A stretch of 64,000 bases of DNA, taken from Kribbella antibiotica (GTDB taxonomy: Bacteria; Actinomycetota; Actinomycetes; Propionibacteriales; Kribbellaceae). Shown here in pieces: positions 16,355 through 24,939 of the stretch; position 1 is the stretch's first letter; each line of letters starts with the position of its first letter. The notes beneath the pieces were generated by a model. The model saw only the letters and a program-made list of their open reading frames with translations, ran no database searches and was not told the DNA's origin. Position numbers and translations under genes: made by a program. The stretch spans positions 1 through 64,000 of the forward strand of contig NZ_SMKX01000010.1 of NCBI RefSeq assembly GCF_004349055.1, written 5' to 3'.

Positions 16355-17728
16355 ATGGGACTTCTCTCCGCCCCCGCCGGAGTCGACAAGCGGGAGTACT
16401 GGGGCTTCAGCCTCTACGACTGGGCCAACTCCGGCTACGTCACGACAGTCGGCACGGTGCTGTTCGCGCCGTACCTGACCTCGGTCGCCGAAACCGCTGC
16501 GTGCGGCTACGTCGGTACGTCGGACAAGCCGTGTCACACGAATCTCGAAGTCCTGGGGCTGGGGATCTCCCCCGGCTCGCTCGCCTTCTACGTCGTCACC
16601 GTCGCGACGCTGTTCTCGGCGTTCTTCCTGCCGATCGTCGGTGCGATCGCGGACCGGCTCGAACGCAAGAAGCTGCTGATGTGCGGCTTCGCGTGGGCCG
16701 GTGCGCTGGCGGCGTCGTGCATGGTGTTCGTGGAGGGCGGGAGCTGGCAGCTCGGCGCGCTCCTGCTGTTCATCGGCAACCTGTGTCTCGGGTCGTCGCT
16801 GGTCGTCTACGACTCGATCCTGATCGACATCGCGCCACCGGACGCCCGCGACGACGTCTCGTCACGCGCCTGGGCCTTCGGGTACCTCGGTGGCTTCATC
16901 CTGCTCGCGATCAACCTCGGCGTCGTCACCGCGCACGATGCCCTCGGCCTCAGCCAGGGAACCGCCGTCCGGCTCAGTCTGCTGAGCGCGGGCTTGTGGT
17001 GGGGCGCGTTCACGTTCGTCCCGTTCGTGCGACTACGCAACCGGCCGCCGACGAACGTCGTACAGGTTCGTAGCGGGAACATCATCCGGCAGAGCTTCGG
17101 GCAACTGGCCGCGACGCTCACCCACATCCGCGCGTACCCGGTGACGCTGCTGTTCCTGGTCGCGTATCTGTTCTTCAACGACGGGATCCAGACCGTCATC
17201 TCGGTCTCCTCGACGTACGGCGAGAAGCAGCTCGGCTTCGAGACGCAAGTCCTGATCATGACGATCCTGCTCGTCCAGTTCATCGCCTTCTTCGGAGCCC
17301 TAGCCTTCGGCCGCTTCGCCCGCAGGTTCGGCACCCAGCGCACGATCATGGGCGGCCTCGTCGTCTGGATGCTCATCGTGATCGCCGGCTTCATGCTCCC
17401 CGCCGGCCAGATCCTCCCGTTCCTGGCAATGGGCGCCGCAATCGGCATCGTCCTAGGCGGCACCCAAGCCCTGTCCCGCTCAGCCTTCAGCCAGCTCATC
17501 CCGAAGGGCCGCGAGGCCGAGTACTTCTCCCTCTACCAAGCCGGCGAACGCGGCACCTCCTGGCTAGGCACCCTCGTCTTCGGCCTGGTCCACCAAATCA
17601 CTGGCTCCTACCGCCCAGCCATCGTCGCCCTAGGCCTGTTCTTCCTGGTCGGCCTCATCCTCCTCAGCCGCGTAGACATGCGCCGAGGCATCGACGAAGC
17701 CGGCAACACCCAACCCACCATGGTCTGA
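16355..17728 (+). CDS. MFS transporter, UMF1/Atg22-like family
   Basis: 457-residue inner-membrane transporter with about 12 helices. The opening EYWGFSLYDWANSGYVTTV is the hallmark of the UMF1/vacuole-effluxer-like MFS family. IVGAIADRLERKK is the MFS loop 2-3 motif, and RFGTQRTIMGGL is its second-half counterpart. Start set at ATG 16355 because longer frames would overlap the preceding gene. Substrate not known for bacterial members. It is followed by a structured repeat, with no close neighbour to suggest cargo. Confidence 0.85.
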   Translation: MGLLSAPAGVDKREYWGFSLYDWANSGYVTTVGTVLFAPYLTSVAETAACGYVGTSDKPCHTNLEVLGLGISPGSLAFYVVTVATLFSAFFLPIVGAIADRLERKKLLMCGFAWAGALAASCMVFVEGGSWQLGALLLFIGNLCLGSSLVVYDSILIDIAPPDARDDVSSRAWAFGYLGGFILLAINLGVVTAHDALGLSQGTAVRLSLLSAGLWWGAFTFVPFVRLRNRPPTNVVQVRSGNIIRQSFGQLAATLTHIRAYPVTLLFLVAYLFFNDGIQTVISVSSTYGEKQLGFETQVLIMTILLVQFIAFFGALAFGRFARRFGTQRTIMGGLVVWMLIVIAGFMLPAGQILPFLAMGAAIGIVLGGTQALSRSAFSQLIPKGREAEYFSLYQAGERGTSWLGTLVFGLVHQITGSYRPAIVALGLFFLVGLILLSRVDMRRGIDEAGNTQPTMV

Positions 17729-18008
17729 CCCTCCCGCTCCCGCCACGGTCGGACACCAGGCGGACGCAGGTCGGGCGCCGGTCGGATGTGTCCGATCCGG
17801 TACGGCGGGCTGGTCGCTCGCCGCTCCACCTGCAGCCGGCCTCGAAACGTCTCAGGGGTCAACCCCTGAGTTGGTGGGTTGCCTCCTCGGAATCTGACGG
17901 TGCAACCCACCACCTGAGGGGTCAACCCCGAGCCGCTTAGCCAAGCCGGGGTGACTCGACACCCAACGTATTCAATTGTCAACCACCCGTTTCGTGAGGA
18001 AAGCTCCC
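17729..18008. other. Intergenic region, 280 bases
   Basis: No convincing coding frame. Holds the compound repeat at 17851-17930. The last 40 bases supply AGGAAA before the GTG at 18009 and presumably the promoter of the immunity island. Confidence 0.5.
17851..17930. repeat. Compound inverted repeat before the immunity island
   Basis: 17851-17870 is a perfect hairpin (CTCAGGGG, loop TCAA, CCCCTGAG). TGGTGGGTTGC (17872-17882) pairs perfectly with GCAACCCACCA (17902-17912). AGGGGTCAACCCC then recurs as a second small palindrome at 17917-17929. Together they can fold into a three-hairpin structure. It could be a structured RNA, a bounding terminator of the MFS gene (no T-run) or a dispersed element; a related GGTGGGTT/AACCCACC pair occurs near 52137-52185. 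Confidence 0.6.
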
Positions 18009-18896
18009 GTGAATTTCGAGCAGGTGACCTGTGCCAGTTATCCCGATTTTTTGCGGCAGACATTTCCGCAGCGTCGGGACAAGGTCGACGAGGGCGTCCG
18101 GCCGGGCGTGGCAGGTGATTGGTTGGTGGCACATGACCTGACCAGGAATGTGCTCACTGGGCACGCCCTCGACGATGCTGTCGGGTCCGGGGACGATGAA
18201 CAACTCGGGCGCTGGTTCGCGGCGGTAGAAGTATTGCTGGCCAGTGCGGACAACGATCTCAGGGATGCGGTGTTGCACGGGGCACCGAACGCTGTGTGGC
18301 AGACGGCGGCTCGGGCGCGGGCGAGTCAGTTGATGGCAGGGCCGTTGCTCGCGAGTGCGATCGACGATCACTACGGGGATGCCACGTGGCGAACCAAGAC
18401 CGACTGGCTGGATGAGCCGGTCGAGGAGTTGCCGCACGGTGCCTCGCTCGCAATCTACAGCTTCCGCGGTCAGTTGCTCGCGCATGGCAGACGGTACGAC
18501 GCCGTCGAGAGCACGTATCCGACGTCCAGACCGTTCGCGCGGCTCCCGGTCGAAGTCCGGCCGGTCACAATCGGTGAGGCGGTCGCCGGGTTGTTGTCGG
18601 AGCTCGCGGCGGACACTTCCGAGGTTCAGCAGCAGTTAGACGAGTTCCTGAAGTTCGCGCAGGTCGACTGGCGGACGCTGTACACCGGGTCGCTGATCGT
18701 GACGGTCGAGATCCGCTCGCTCGGCGGCGACGTCCGCGTGTGGGCCCATGAAGGGGAACAGCGAGGTGATCTCTTCGTCAGTCAGCCGATGGATCAACCC
18801 GCCGCCGCCAACTGGCACCAGCCCGAAGAACTGGGCGCCGCCGTTCTCGCGGCTCTTCGGCGTTCGTCGACGACGGGCTGGACTGAGCTTGAGTGA
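18009..18896 (+). CDS. Hypothetical protein, paralogue of the next gene (candidate immunity protein)
   Basis: 295-residue soluble protein, not recognised. GTG start at 18009 with AGGAAA upstream. The N-terminus carries TCASYPDFLRQTFPQ; near the C-terminus are FARLPVEVRPV and VDWRTLYTGSLIVTVE. These match FARMPSE, IDWTTFYRESLEIALE and TCRSLPGYLEQRFPDY in the following gene, so the two are diverged tandem paralogues. With the SMI1/KNR4 and DUF4241 genes downstream, this fits an immunity protein against a secreted toxin. That role is inferred from neighbours only. Confidence 0.6.
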   Translation: MNFEQVTCASYPDFLRQTFPQRRDKVDEGVRPGVAGDWLVAHDLTRNVLTGHALDDAVGSGDDEQLGRWFAAVEVLLASADNDLRDAVLHGAPNAVWQTAARARASQLMAGPLLASAIDDHYGDATWRTKTDWLDEPVEELPHGASLAIYSFRGQLLAHGRRYDAVESTYPTSRPFARLPVEVRPVTIGEAVAGLLSELAADTSEVQQQLDEFLKFAQVDWRTLYTGSLIVTVEIRSLGGDVRVWAHEGEQRGDLFVSQPMDQPAAANWHQPEELGAAVLAALRRSSTTGWTELE

Positions 18897-19770
18897 GCAC
18901 CTGGGGGAACCGCTGACGTGCCGATCGCTTCCTGGCTACCTGGAGCAGCGGTTTCCCGACTATCTGGCCATGGTCTGGGAAGTTCGTGTGCAGAATCATC
19001 CGCCGGCCGTCACGGCAGATCTGCTGATCCCCGAGGTGTTCGTCGATCACATCTTCACGGACGCGGTGAAGGCTGGCGACCGGGCTGTGCTCGCGGACTG
19101 CTTCGAGCTTGCCGAGCTTGGGCTGGGGAGCTCCGATGAGGTGCTCCGGGAGATCGTGGACCAGCATGTCGGGTGGGCTGCGCTGTCGTCGGATGGGCGG
19201 GCGCGGGCGACGCAGGAGTTGGCTGGTCCGTTGCTGAGGACGAGTCTGGATCGGAGGGTGGGAACGTCCTGGCGGCAGCAGGTTGGGGGGTTCGGGCCGG
19301 ACGAGCCCGAGCCCGAGGCGGTCGTGATGATGGCTGGGTATCTCTTCCGGGGTGAGTTCCTCTGGCATTCCGGCCGGTACCTGGCGGACCGGAGCGGGAT
19401 CGCTACGACCGAGCCTTTCGCCAGGATGCCGTCGGAGGCTGGGGCCTACGAAATGGGAGTGGCGTTGGCGAAGGCGTTGAGTTCCTACTCGACCGGGTAC
19501 GACGACGAACTGCGGCACGAGCCGGAAAGGTTTCTCGCCTTCGCGGGTGGCATCGACTGGACGACCTTCTACCGGGAGTCACTTGAGATCGCGCTGGAAG
19601 GTGGCCCGGACTCGTACGAGGCATTGCTCTACACCATCCACAAGTCGAGCTATGGGACCTCACACATCAGCCACTCGCCGGAGGAACCGGTGCTGGTACC
19701 GGACTGGCGGGATGCGGCTGCATTCGGTACCAGCATTTTGGCGGCTTTTGGAAGGGCGACGACCGATTAA
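18889..19770 (+). CDS. Hypothetical protein, paralogue of the previous gene (candidate immunity protein)
   Basis: 293-residue soluble protein of unknown function, homologous along its length to the preceding gene product. The TTG at 18889 overlaps the previous stop by 8 bases and gives an N-terminus that aligns with the paralogue; the start is not certain. Acidic, no signal peptide or membrane segment. GGGT-rich bases at 19170-19330 give a locally unusual base pattern. Part of the same run of genes as the SMI1/KNR4 protein. Confidence 0.58.
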   Translation: MSEHLGEPLTCRSLPGYLEQRFPDYLAMVWEVRVQNHPPAVTADLLIPEVFVDHIFTDAVKAGDRAVLADCFELAELGLGSSDEVLREIVDQHVGWAALSSDGRARATQELAGPLLRTSLDRRVGTSWRQQVGGFGPDEPEPEAVVMMAGYLFRGEFLWHSGRYLADRSGIATTEPFARMPSEAGAYEMGVALAKALSSYSTGYDDELRHEPERFLAFAGGIDWTTFYRESLEIALEGGPDSYEALLYTIHKSSYGTSHISHSPEEPVLVPDWRDAAAFGTSILAAFGRATTD

Positions 19771-19819
19771 GTGGCGTTCGGGCCTACGTCGGTGGACGGG
19801 AGATGGAGACAGCGGTCGG

Positions 19820-20461
19820 TTGGCTGACTCCTGGTACCGCTATGAGCATTGGCTGTCCTCGGCCTCCGACCTTCTCCACGCGGAGCTGGTCGGACCGGCG
19901 GCCGAGGTTGAGATTGCCGACTGTGAGCGGAGCGTGAAGCAGTCGCTGCCCGACGAGCTCCGCGCTCTGTGGAGTGTCTGTGGAGGTCAAACGACCATTG
20001 ATGAGGGCGTCGGCGTTCTTCCCGGGTTCGACTTTCTGGGCCCGGCGCAGACGGCAAGAGAGTGGCAGGTATGGGAGGACGTTCGCCTCCGGGCGGCACC
20101 TCATGAATTCGCCGTCTTCAGCGAGTCCGCACGATCGGTGCCCGAAGGCTCCATCCTGCACACGTATTCATCGCCCGGATGGATCCCGGTCTGGCGCGAA
20201 GAGATGGCGGCGAACTATATCGGCATCGACATGACGCCGGGACCGAGTGGCAATGCCGGCCAGGTGATAACTTTCGGCCGGGATCAGGAGGTCAAGATCG
20301 TCCTTTCGGTGTCCTTAGGCGCACTTATGGAATTTGTCGTAGCGGAGGCCGGGCGGGTCGAAGTTGTGAACGAAGCGGACGGCGTCTTCTTGAAGCATGC
20401 TGAAGGTTCCTTCCTCGAGTTTCTGAAGGAGCAAGCTCTGCGCACTGGTCCGCTGACTTGA
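19820..20461 (+). CDS. SMI1/KNR4-family protein, likely immunity protein
   Basis: 213-residue cytoplasmic protein. The N-terminal pattern EIADCERSVKQSLPDELRAL followed by a Gly-rich turn and LPGFDFLGPAQ is that of the SMI1/KNR4 (SUKH) superfamily, whose bacterial members are mostly immunity proteins for polymorphic toxins. GNAGQVITFGRDQE matches the C-terminal SUKH strand. Start: TTG 19820, with GGAG upstream, is the best choice in a frame open further 5'. No toxin gene is adjacent. Confidence 0.75.
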   Translation: MADSWYRYEHWLSSASDLLHAELVGPAAEVEIADCERSVKQSLPDELRALWSVCGGQTTIDEGVGVLPGFDFLGPAQTAREWQVWEDVRLRAAPHEFAVFSESARSVPEGSILHTYSSPGWIPVWREEMAANYIGIDMTPGPSGNAGQVITFGRDQEVKIVLSVSLGALMEFVVAEAGRVEVVNEADGVFLKHAEGSFLEFLKEQALRTGPLT

Positions 20462-20492
20462 CCGTTTCCTGGCTAGCTATGGAGGTCGCGCC

Positions 20493-21146
20493 GTGACAGG
20501 TTATGATTTTCCGTTCCGGGCGGGAGACCGATACTCATGGTCAAGCGGATCGCACAGTGAAACAGAGATCATTTCTGCAGGTGTGGTGCATTTTCTGACC
20601 GGCGCGGTTGTCGCTGCCGATCCTGCCTGGTCGATCAATCCGCTGGAAGAATCGGATGCGGTAGCGGCGAACGTGCCGCCCGGAAGTTACCCGGTCTCTC
20701 TCCTGGTGTCGGTCTGGCAGCAAACGCCCGCGTCCGGTGTTGTTCCGCGGAGCAAGGTCTGTGTCGCCAAGCTTCACGTCTCGAATGATCCAGTGACTCA
20801 ATGGGTGCCCGCTTTTCCGTCGGGATCCGATGACGGCGCGATTCTCGGCTTCGCAGTGGATAGCGGAACGGCGAGTTTCTTCGACTTTTCCGCGAAAGAC
20901 TGGCTTACCGCGCGGCAGGCTGCAGACGACTGGTACGACGAGATTTCCGACCTGCTCCTGCGCGACCATTATGTCTTGGTTGAAGATCAAGCGACCGGGT
21001 TTAATGCCATCGTCTATGAGTGCGGTATGGGTGACGGGGTATACGAGGTCTGGCTCGGGCTGAATTCCGATAGGCAGGTCGCGGAGATTCTCGTCGATTT
21101 GGAGTTGCTGTCCCACAGCACTGGCGCCGACCGCGGACATGGGTGA
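20493..21146 (+). CDS. DUF4241 domain protein
   Basis: 217-residue protein. The order AGVVHFLTGAVVAADPAW, then VPPGSYPVSLLV, then VCVAKLHVSNDPVTQWVPAF, then GFAVDSGTASFFD is the DUF4241 family pattern, which is often found among immunity genes and toxin-associated loci. GTG start 31 bases after the SMI1/KNR4 gene, with GGAGG upstream. Base composition looks less GC-rich than its neighbours, suggesting transfer. Function unknown; immunity is the contextual guess. Confidence 0.75.
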   Translation: MTGYDFPFRAGDRYSWSSGSHSETEIISAGVVHFLTGAVVAADPAWSINPLEESDAVAANVPPGSYPVSLLVSVWQQTPASGVVPRSKVCVAKLHVSNDPVTQWVPAFPSGSDDGAILGFAVDSGTASFFDFSAKDWLTARQAADDWYDEISDLLLRDHYVLVEDQATGFNAIVYECGMGDGVYEVWLGLNSDRQVAEILVDLELLSHSTGADRGHG

Positions 21147-21162
21147 ACACGGTCGGCGCCAG
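21121..21162. terminator. Bidirectional terminator-like hairpin
   Basis: CTGGCGCCGACCG (21121-21133) and CGGTCGGCGCCAG (21150-21162) form a perfect 13-bp stem with a 16-base loop that contains the stop codon of the DUF4241 gene. It sits between convergent genes. No long T-run follows. Confidence 0.65.
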
Positions 21163-21168
21163 GGTCTA

Positions 21169-22620
21169 CTAGGCGGCGTTCGGGCCTACATCGGCCGACG
21201 TCAGCGGGCGGCGGACCGGGGCGGCGGTCGAGTACTCGTCGGCACCGACGTCGTATGGCGCGGTGCGGGCTTGGCCGTCCAGGTCGTCGGTGACACGGCT
21301 TGAGTGGTTCGCGCTCACCGCGTTGATGGCGGCGCTGCCGCTACCCAGGCGGTAGACGCCGTCGGTGCCTGCGGTGAGCTTCGGGTCGGCTCGGGTGAAG
21401 CCGCCGGACGGGATGGTGCCGTTGGAGGCTGAGCCCCAGAGGATGTTGCCGGAGAAGGTGACGCCGGACTGGTACGGCAGGTCGGTGAGGTTGCCGCTGG
21501 TACCGACCAGCAGGTTGTCGCGAATCTGACAGCTGAGCGGCTGGACGGTGCGGTTGCTTTCGCCGGCGATGCCCTTGTCGCTGTTGCGCACGGTGTTGAG
21601 GACGATGACGACGCGGTCCGGGGCGTCGTTGCCCTTGCGGTCGGTCTCGGACTCGCCGGGGGTGTGGTCGCGCTCGGAGCCGCTGCCGAGGATGATGCCC
21701 GCGCTGGTGGAGCCGTCGGTGCCGTGGACGCTGTCGACGTAGTTGTTCACGATCAGGTGGTCGTTGCCGTAGATCCGGATGCCGTTGTTGCCGGACAGGA
21801 TGTAGTTGCTCTCGACCCGGTTGCCGTTGCCGTGCCGCAGCACGATGCCGCCGAACGACGAGCGGACGGTGTTGTAGCGGATGGTGTTGCCCGACGACTT
21901 CACCGAGATCGCTTCGGGGTCGCCGTTCGCGCGCTCGAACAGGTTGTACTCGACCGTCGCATCGGCGTCGGCGAGGGCGCGGCTGCTGACACCGAGCCGG
22001 ATCGACTCACCACCGTTCTTGCCGCTGAAGCTGTGGTCACGGAAGTGGTTGCGCAGGATGTAGGTGCGCTTCGCGATGGTTTCGTTCTGCGGGTCATTGT
22101 TGGCCGGTCCGTCGATCACCAGGTACACCCCGACGGTGGTCTTGTCCCGGAAGAGGTTCCGGTCGATCTTGACGTCATCACCCCGTACGACGACCGAGTG
22201 GCTGGCCGCCGATCCGAGCGCGAACTCATTCCGCGTCAACCGAATTCGGCTAGCGGACGCCGCGAGATCCAGCGTCGCGGTCTGCTTGAAGATGAACCCG
22301 CTGATGGTGATGTTCGACGAGTTCGAGAACACGAAACTCTTCGACCCGGTCAGCGTCACTCCACCCTTGGTCTCGGCCTGGATCGTGATCGGCGAAGTGG
22401 TGGTGCCGTTGCGGCCGGTGACCGTGATGCCGCTGGACCCGACGGCGTACGAGCCGTTGGCCAGCGTGATCGTCGTACCCGCGGTCGCGGAGTTGATGGC
22501 GGACTGGAGCTGGGACAGTGATGTCACTACGGCGGACTCACGAGCGTCCGCGGCTCTGACGGCGACGGCCGTGGCGCCGATGGCGCCGACAGCTCCGGCC
22601 AGAAGGGTACGACGTTTCAT
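21169..22620 (-). CDS. Polysaccharide lyase family 6 (alginate lyase/chondroitinase B-like)
   Basis: 483-residue exported right-handed beta-helix lyase that cleaves uronic-acid polysaccharides by beta-elimination. MKRRTLLAG plus a hydrophobic segment is a Tat-like signal. RNHFRDHSFSGKNGGESIRL and EAISVKSSGN are PL6 signatures. Lys241 (VKSS) and Arg262 (LRHG) sit 21 residues apart, the spacing of catalytic Lys250/Arg271 in chondroitinase B. The start at 22620 has GAGGAG upstream. Last gene of the importer-lyase operon, 11 bases after the AraC gene. Alginate is the likelier substrate, but this is not proven. Confidence 0.88.
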   Translation of the reverse strand: MKRRTLLAGAVGAIGATAVAVRAADARESAVVTSLSQLQSAINSATAGTTITLANGSYAVGSSGITVTGRNGTTTSPITIQAETKGGVTLTGSKSFVFSNSSNITISGFIFKQTATLDLAASASRIRLTRNEFALGSAASHSVVVRGDDVKIDRNLFRDKTTVGVYLVIDGPANNDPQNETIAKRTYILRNHFRDHSFSGKNGGESIRLGVSSRALADADATVEYNLFERANGDPEAISVKSSGNTIRYNTVRSSFGGIVLRHGNGNRVESNYILSGNNGIRIYGNDHLIVNNYVDSVHGTDGSTSAGIILGSGSERDHTPGESETDRKGNDAPDRVVIVLNTVRNSDKGIAGESNRTVQPLSCQIRDNLLVGTSGNLTDLPYQSGVTFSGNILWGSASNGTIPSGGFTRADPKLTAGTDGVYRLGSGSAAINAVSANHSSRVTDDLDGQARTAPYDVGADEYSTAAPVRRPLTSADVGPNAA

Positions 22621-22631
22621 TCCGTGTCTCC

Positions 22632-23498
22632 TCAACTGCGTGGGCGGTACAGCTTTCGGTACTCGCTCGGGGTCACCGAGCTGACTTGACGGAAGACCTT
22701 CGAGAAGTAGGACTGGTCCATCCCGACCGCGGCGGCGATCTCCTCCATCGGGCGGTTCGTGGTGGTGAGTTCGCGCTGGGCCCATTCGATCCGGGTGCGC
22801 TTGATGTACTGCTTCGGCGACAACCCGAACTCGGTCCGGAACCGCCGTACGAAGGTGGCGAGGTCCTGACCGAAGTGCGCCGCGAGAACCTCGACGGTCA
22901 GCGCGTTGTCGAGGTTCTCCTGGATGTACCGCACGACGCTGGTCTCGCTCGTCGACTGCTGGGCGAGCCGGACCGATCCGGGCGGTGCGCTGTCCAGGTA
23001 GTGCGCGAACAGCGCGGTCAGCGCCGACCGGACCCGCAGCGGTGTCGCAAGCCCGGGCGGGTCGCGGTCTGCGGCACCGACCTGCTCGAACAGAACCGCC
23101 GCTTCGTCCGGCGACTTGCTCTGCACGATGTTCGGCAGCGTCAGTACCTCGCCAATGTCACGGTCACCGATCAGCGCCGAGAAGTGCAGCCAGTGCTTGC
23201 GGAACACGTTCGCGCTGATCGTCTCGTACGAGACCGGGACCTCGGCCGGCAGGTAACACAGCTCCCCCGGCTTCGGAAAGAACTCCTGATCCCCCACCAC
23301 CAGCCGGCCCTCACCCTCGAGGATCAGGTAGAGCCGCGAGAACGGATCGGGCAGCAACGCGCGCGACCACTCCCGATGCACCTTGGTGATCCGGGCCGCG
23401 ACCACGAGATCCAGCCGGAGCCGATCCAGATGCGTCCGGATCAGCTCCTCCTCACGCTGGCTCGGCAAGGCGGCGGTCGTGACGTCGGGAGTAGTCAT
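22632..23498 (-). CDS. AraC-family regulator of the lyase locus
   Basis: 288-residue regulator. The N-terminal AraC-binding barrel shows EGEGRLVVGDQEFFPKPGE and CYLPAEVPVSYET. The C-terminal double helix-turn-helix has LTVEVLAAHFGQDLATFVRRF and the ending MDQSYFSKVFRQVSSVTPSE. The gene lies between two PL6 lyase genes on the same strand, overlapping the upstream one by 4 bases, so it is transcribed with its probable targets, a positive-feedback layout. The inducer is probably an uronate oligosaccharide (inference). Confidence 0.88.
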   Translation of the reverse strand: MTTPDVTTAALPSQREEELIRTHLDRLRLDLVVAARITKVHREWSRALLPDPFSRLYLILEGEGRLVVGDQEFFPKPGELCYLPAEVPVSYETISANVFRKHWLHFSALIGDRDIGEVLTLPNIVQSKSPDEAAVLFEQVGAADRDPPGLATPLRVRSALTALFAHYLDSAPPGSVRLAQQSTSETSVVRYIQENLDNALTVEVLAAHFGQDLATFVRRFRTEFGLSPKQYIKRTRIEWAQRELTTTNRPMEEIAAAVGMDQSYFSKVFRQVSSVTPSEYRKLYRPRS

Positions 23499-24934
23499 GA
23501 CGCGTGCGGTCCAACGTCGCCCGCGGTCAGCGGACGGCGGCAGTTGGGCCGGCGAGAGTACTCGTCGGCGCCCACATCGGCCCGCCCGGTACGGCGATCG
23601 CCGTCGAGGTCGGTGTCGATATCGGGGTAGCTGCGGGTGGCCGCGTTGATCGCCGGGCTTCCCTTGGCAAGCCGCCGAATCCCATCCGGCCCTGCCACGA
23701 GTCGCGGATCAGCTCGGCGGAATCCACCGGCCGGCGCGTTCCCGTCGGTAGCCGCGCCCCAGTGCAGGTTGCCCGACCAGGTGACGCCGTCCTGGAACGG
23801 CATGTTCATCAGTTGCCCTCGATCGCCCATCAGGAGATTGTCGGTGATCGTGCAACCGAGCGGCGGCAGGGTCCGCTTACTCTCACCGGCGACCGCGTTG
23901 TCGCAGTCCAGAATCGTGTTCAGCGCGATCTGGACGCCGTCCGGCGCATCGTTACCGGTGCGCGAGGTCGGCGCCTCCCCCGGGAAGTGGTCGCGGACGC
24001 TACCGCTGCCCAGGACGACCGCGGTCCCAGCGATATCGGAGATGTAGTTGTTCACGATCTGGTGGTCGTTGCCGTAGATCCGGATGCCGTTCTGGCCGGC
24101 GAGCAGGTAGTTGCCCTCGACCCGGTTGCCGTTGCCGTGCCGCAGCACGATCCCGCCGAGGCTGTTGCGGATCGTGTTGTGCCGGATCACGTTGCCCGAC
24201 GACTTGACCGAGATCGCCTCGGGGTCGCCGTTGGCGCGCTCGAACAGGTTCGACTCGATGATCGCGCCCGCCGTCGACAGCGCCCGCGGGCTAACGCCCA
24301 GCCGAATCGGCTCACCGCCATTGTCACCAGGAAAGCTGTGGTCGCTGAAATGATTGCGGTAGACATGCACACCCTGCGCCATCTGGTCGGTCCCGGCGCC
24401 TTCGATGCCGAGATAGATCCCGAGCGTCGTCTTCCCGTGGAAGGCGTTGTGGTCCAGCGTCGTGTGGTCGGCCCGGATCATCGCCCAGTGCACCCCGGCG
24501 ATGTCGGCCAGCTGGAAGTCGTTGCGGGTGAGCCGGATCCGGCGGTTGTCGGCCGACAGTTCGAACGTCGTGCTCTGCCGGAACGCGAATCCCTGCAGCG
24601 TGATGTCGGACGAGCCGGTGAGCACGAAGCTCTGCTCACCAGTCAGTACGACGCCACCGGTCGACTCGGCTCGGATGACGATCGGCCGGTGCGGGCGGCC
24701 GCGGAGTCCGGTGATCGCGATCGGCTGGCCGGCCGGTACCTGGTAGATGCCGTCGGCAACGGTAATCACGGTGCCCGGCACCGCCGTACCGAGGGCTCGG
24801 CGGAGTTCGTCGAGCGAGCGGACGTGCCGGCGGTCCAGGGTCATCGCCGCTGCAGGGCGGACAGCGGCGCCAGAAATGGACGCAGTCAAAGCAACTCCAG
24901 CAGTGGCAGTGGCCAGAAATGTACGGCGGTTCAT
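23495..24934 (-). CDS. Polysaccharide lyase family 6, second copy
   Basis: 479-residue paralogue of the lyase at 21169-22620. MNRRTFLATATAGVAL is a clear twin-arginine signal (RRTFL). It has the same HSFPGDNGGEPIRL and EAISVKSSGN motifs, with Lys244 and Arg265 again 21 residues apart. The end (VGADEYSRRPNCRRPLTAGD) resembles that of the other copy, showing duplication followed by divergence. The start at 24934 is fixed by the signal peptide; the longer frame would run into the permease gene. Translation is coupled to the AraC gene. Confidence 0.88.
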   Translation of the reverse strand: MNRRTFLATATAGVALTASISGAAVRPAAAMTLDRRHVRSLDELRRALGTAVPGTVITVADGIYQVPAGQPIAITGLRGRPHRPIVIRAESTGGVVLTGEQSFVLTGSSDITLQGFAFRQSTTFELSADNRRIRLTRNDFQLADIAGVHWAMIRADHTTLDHNAFHGKTTLGIYLGIEGAGTDQMAQGVHVYRNHFSDHSFPGDNGGEPIRLGVSPRALSTAGAIIESNLFERANGDPEAISVKSSGNVIRHNTIRNSLGGIVLRHGNGNRVEGNYLLAGQNGIRIYGNDHQIVNNYISDIAGTAVVLGSGSVRDHFPGEAPTSRTGNDAPDGVQIALNTILDCDNAVAGESKRTLPPLGCTITDNLLMGDRGQLMNMPFQDGVTWSGNLHWGAATDGNAPAGGFRRADPRLVAGPDGIRRLAKGSPAINAATRSYPDIDTDLDGDRRTGRADVGADEYSRRPNCRRPLTAGDVGPHAS

Positions 24935-24939
24935 GAACC

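Noticed and set aside
18009..21146. Polymorphic toxin gene within the immunity island
   Set aside because: None of the four products shows an export domain, RHS repeats or a known toxin fold; no toxin seen upstream or downstream.
21548..22521. Plus-strand frames across the PL6 lyase gene
   Set aside because: Antisense to a gene with conserved PL6 catalytic residues and signal peptide.
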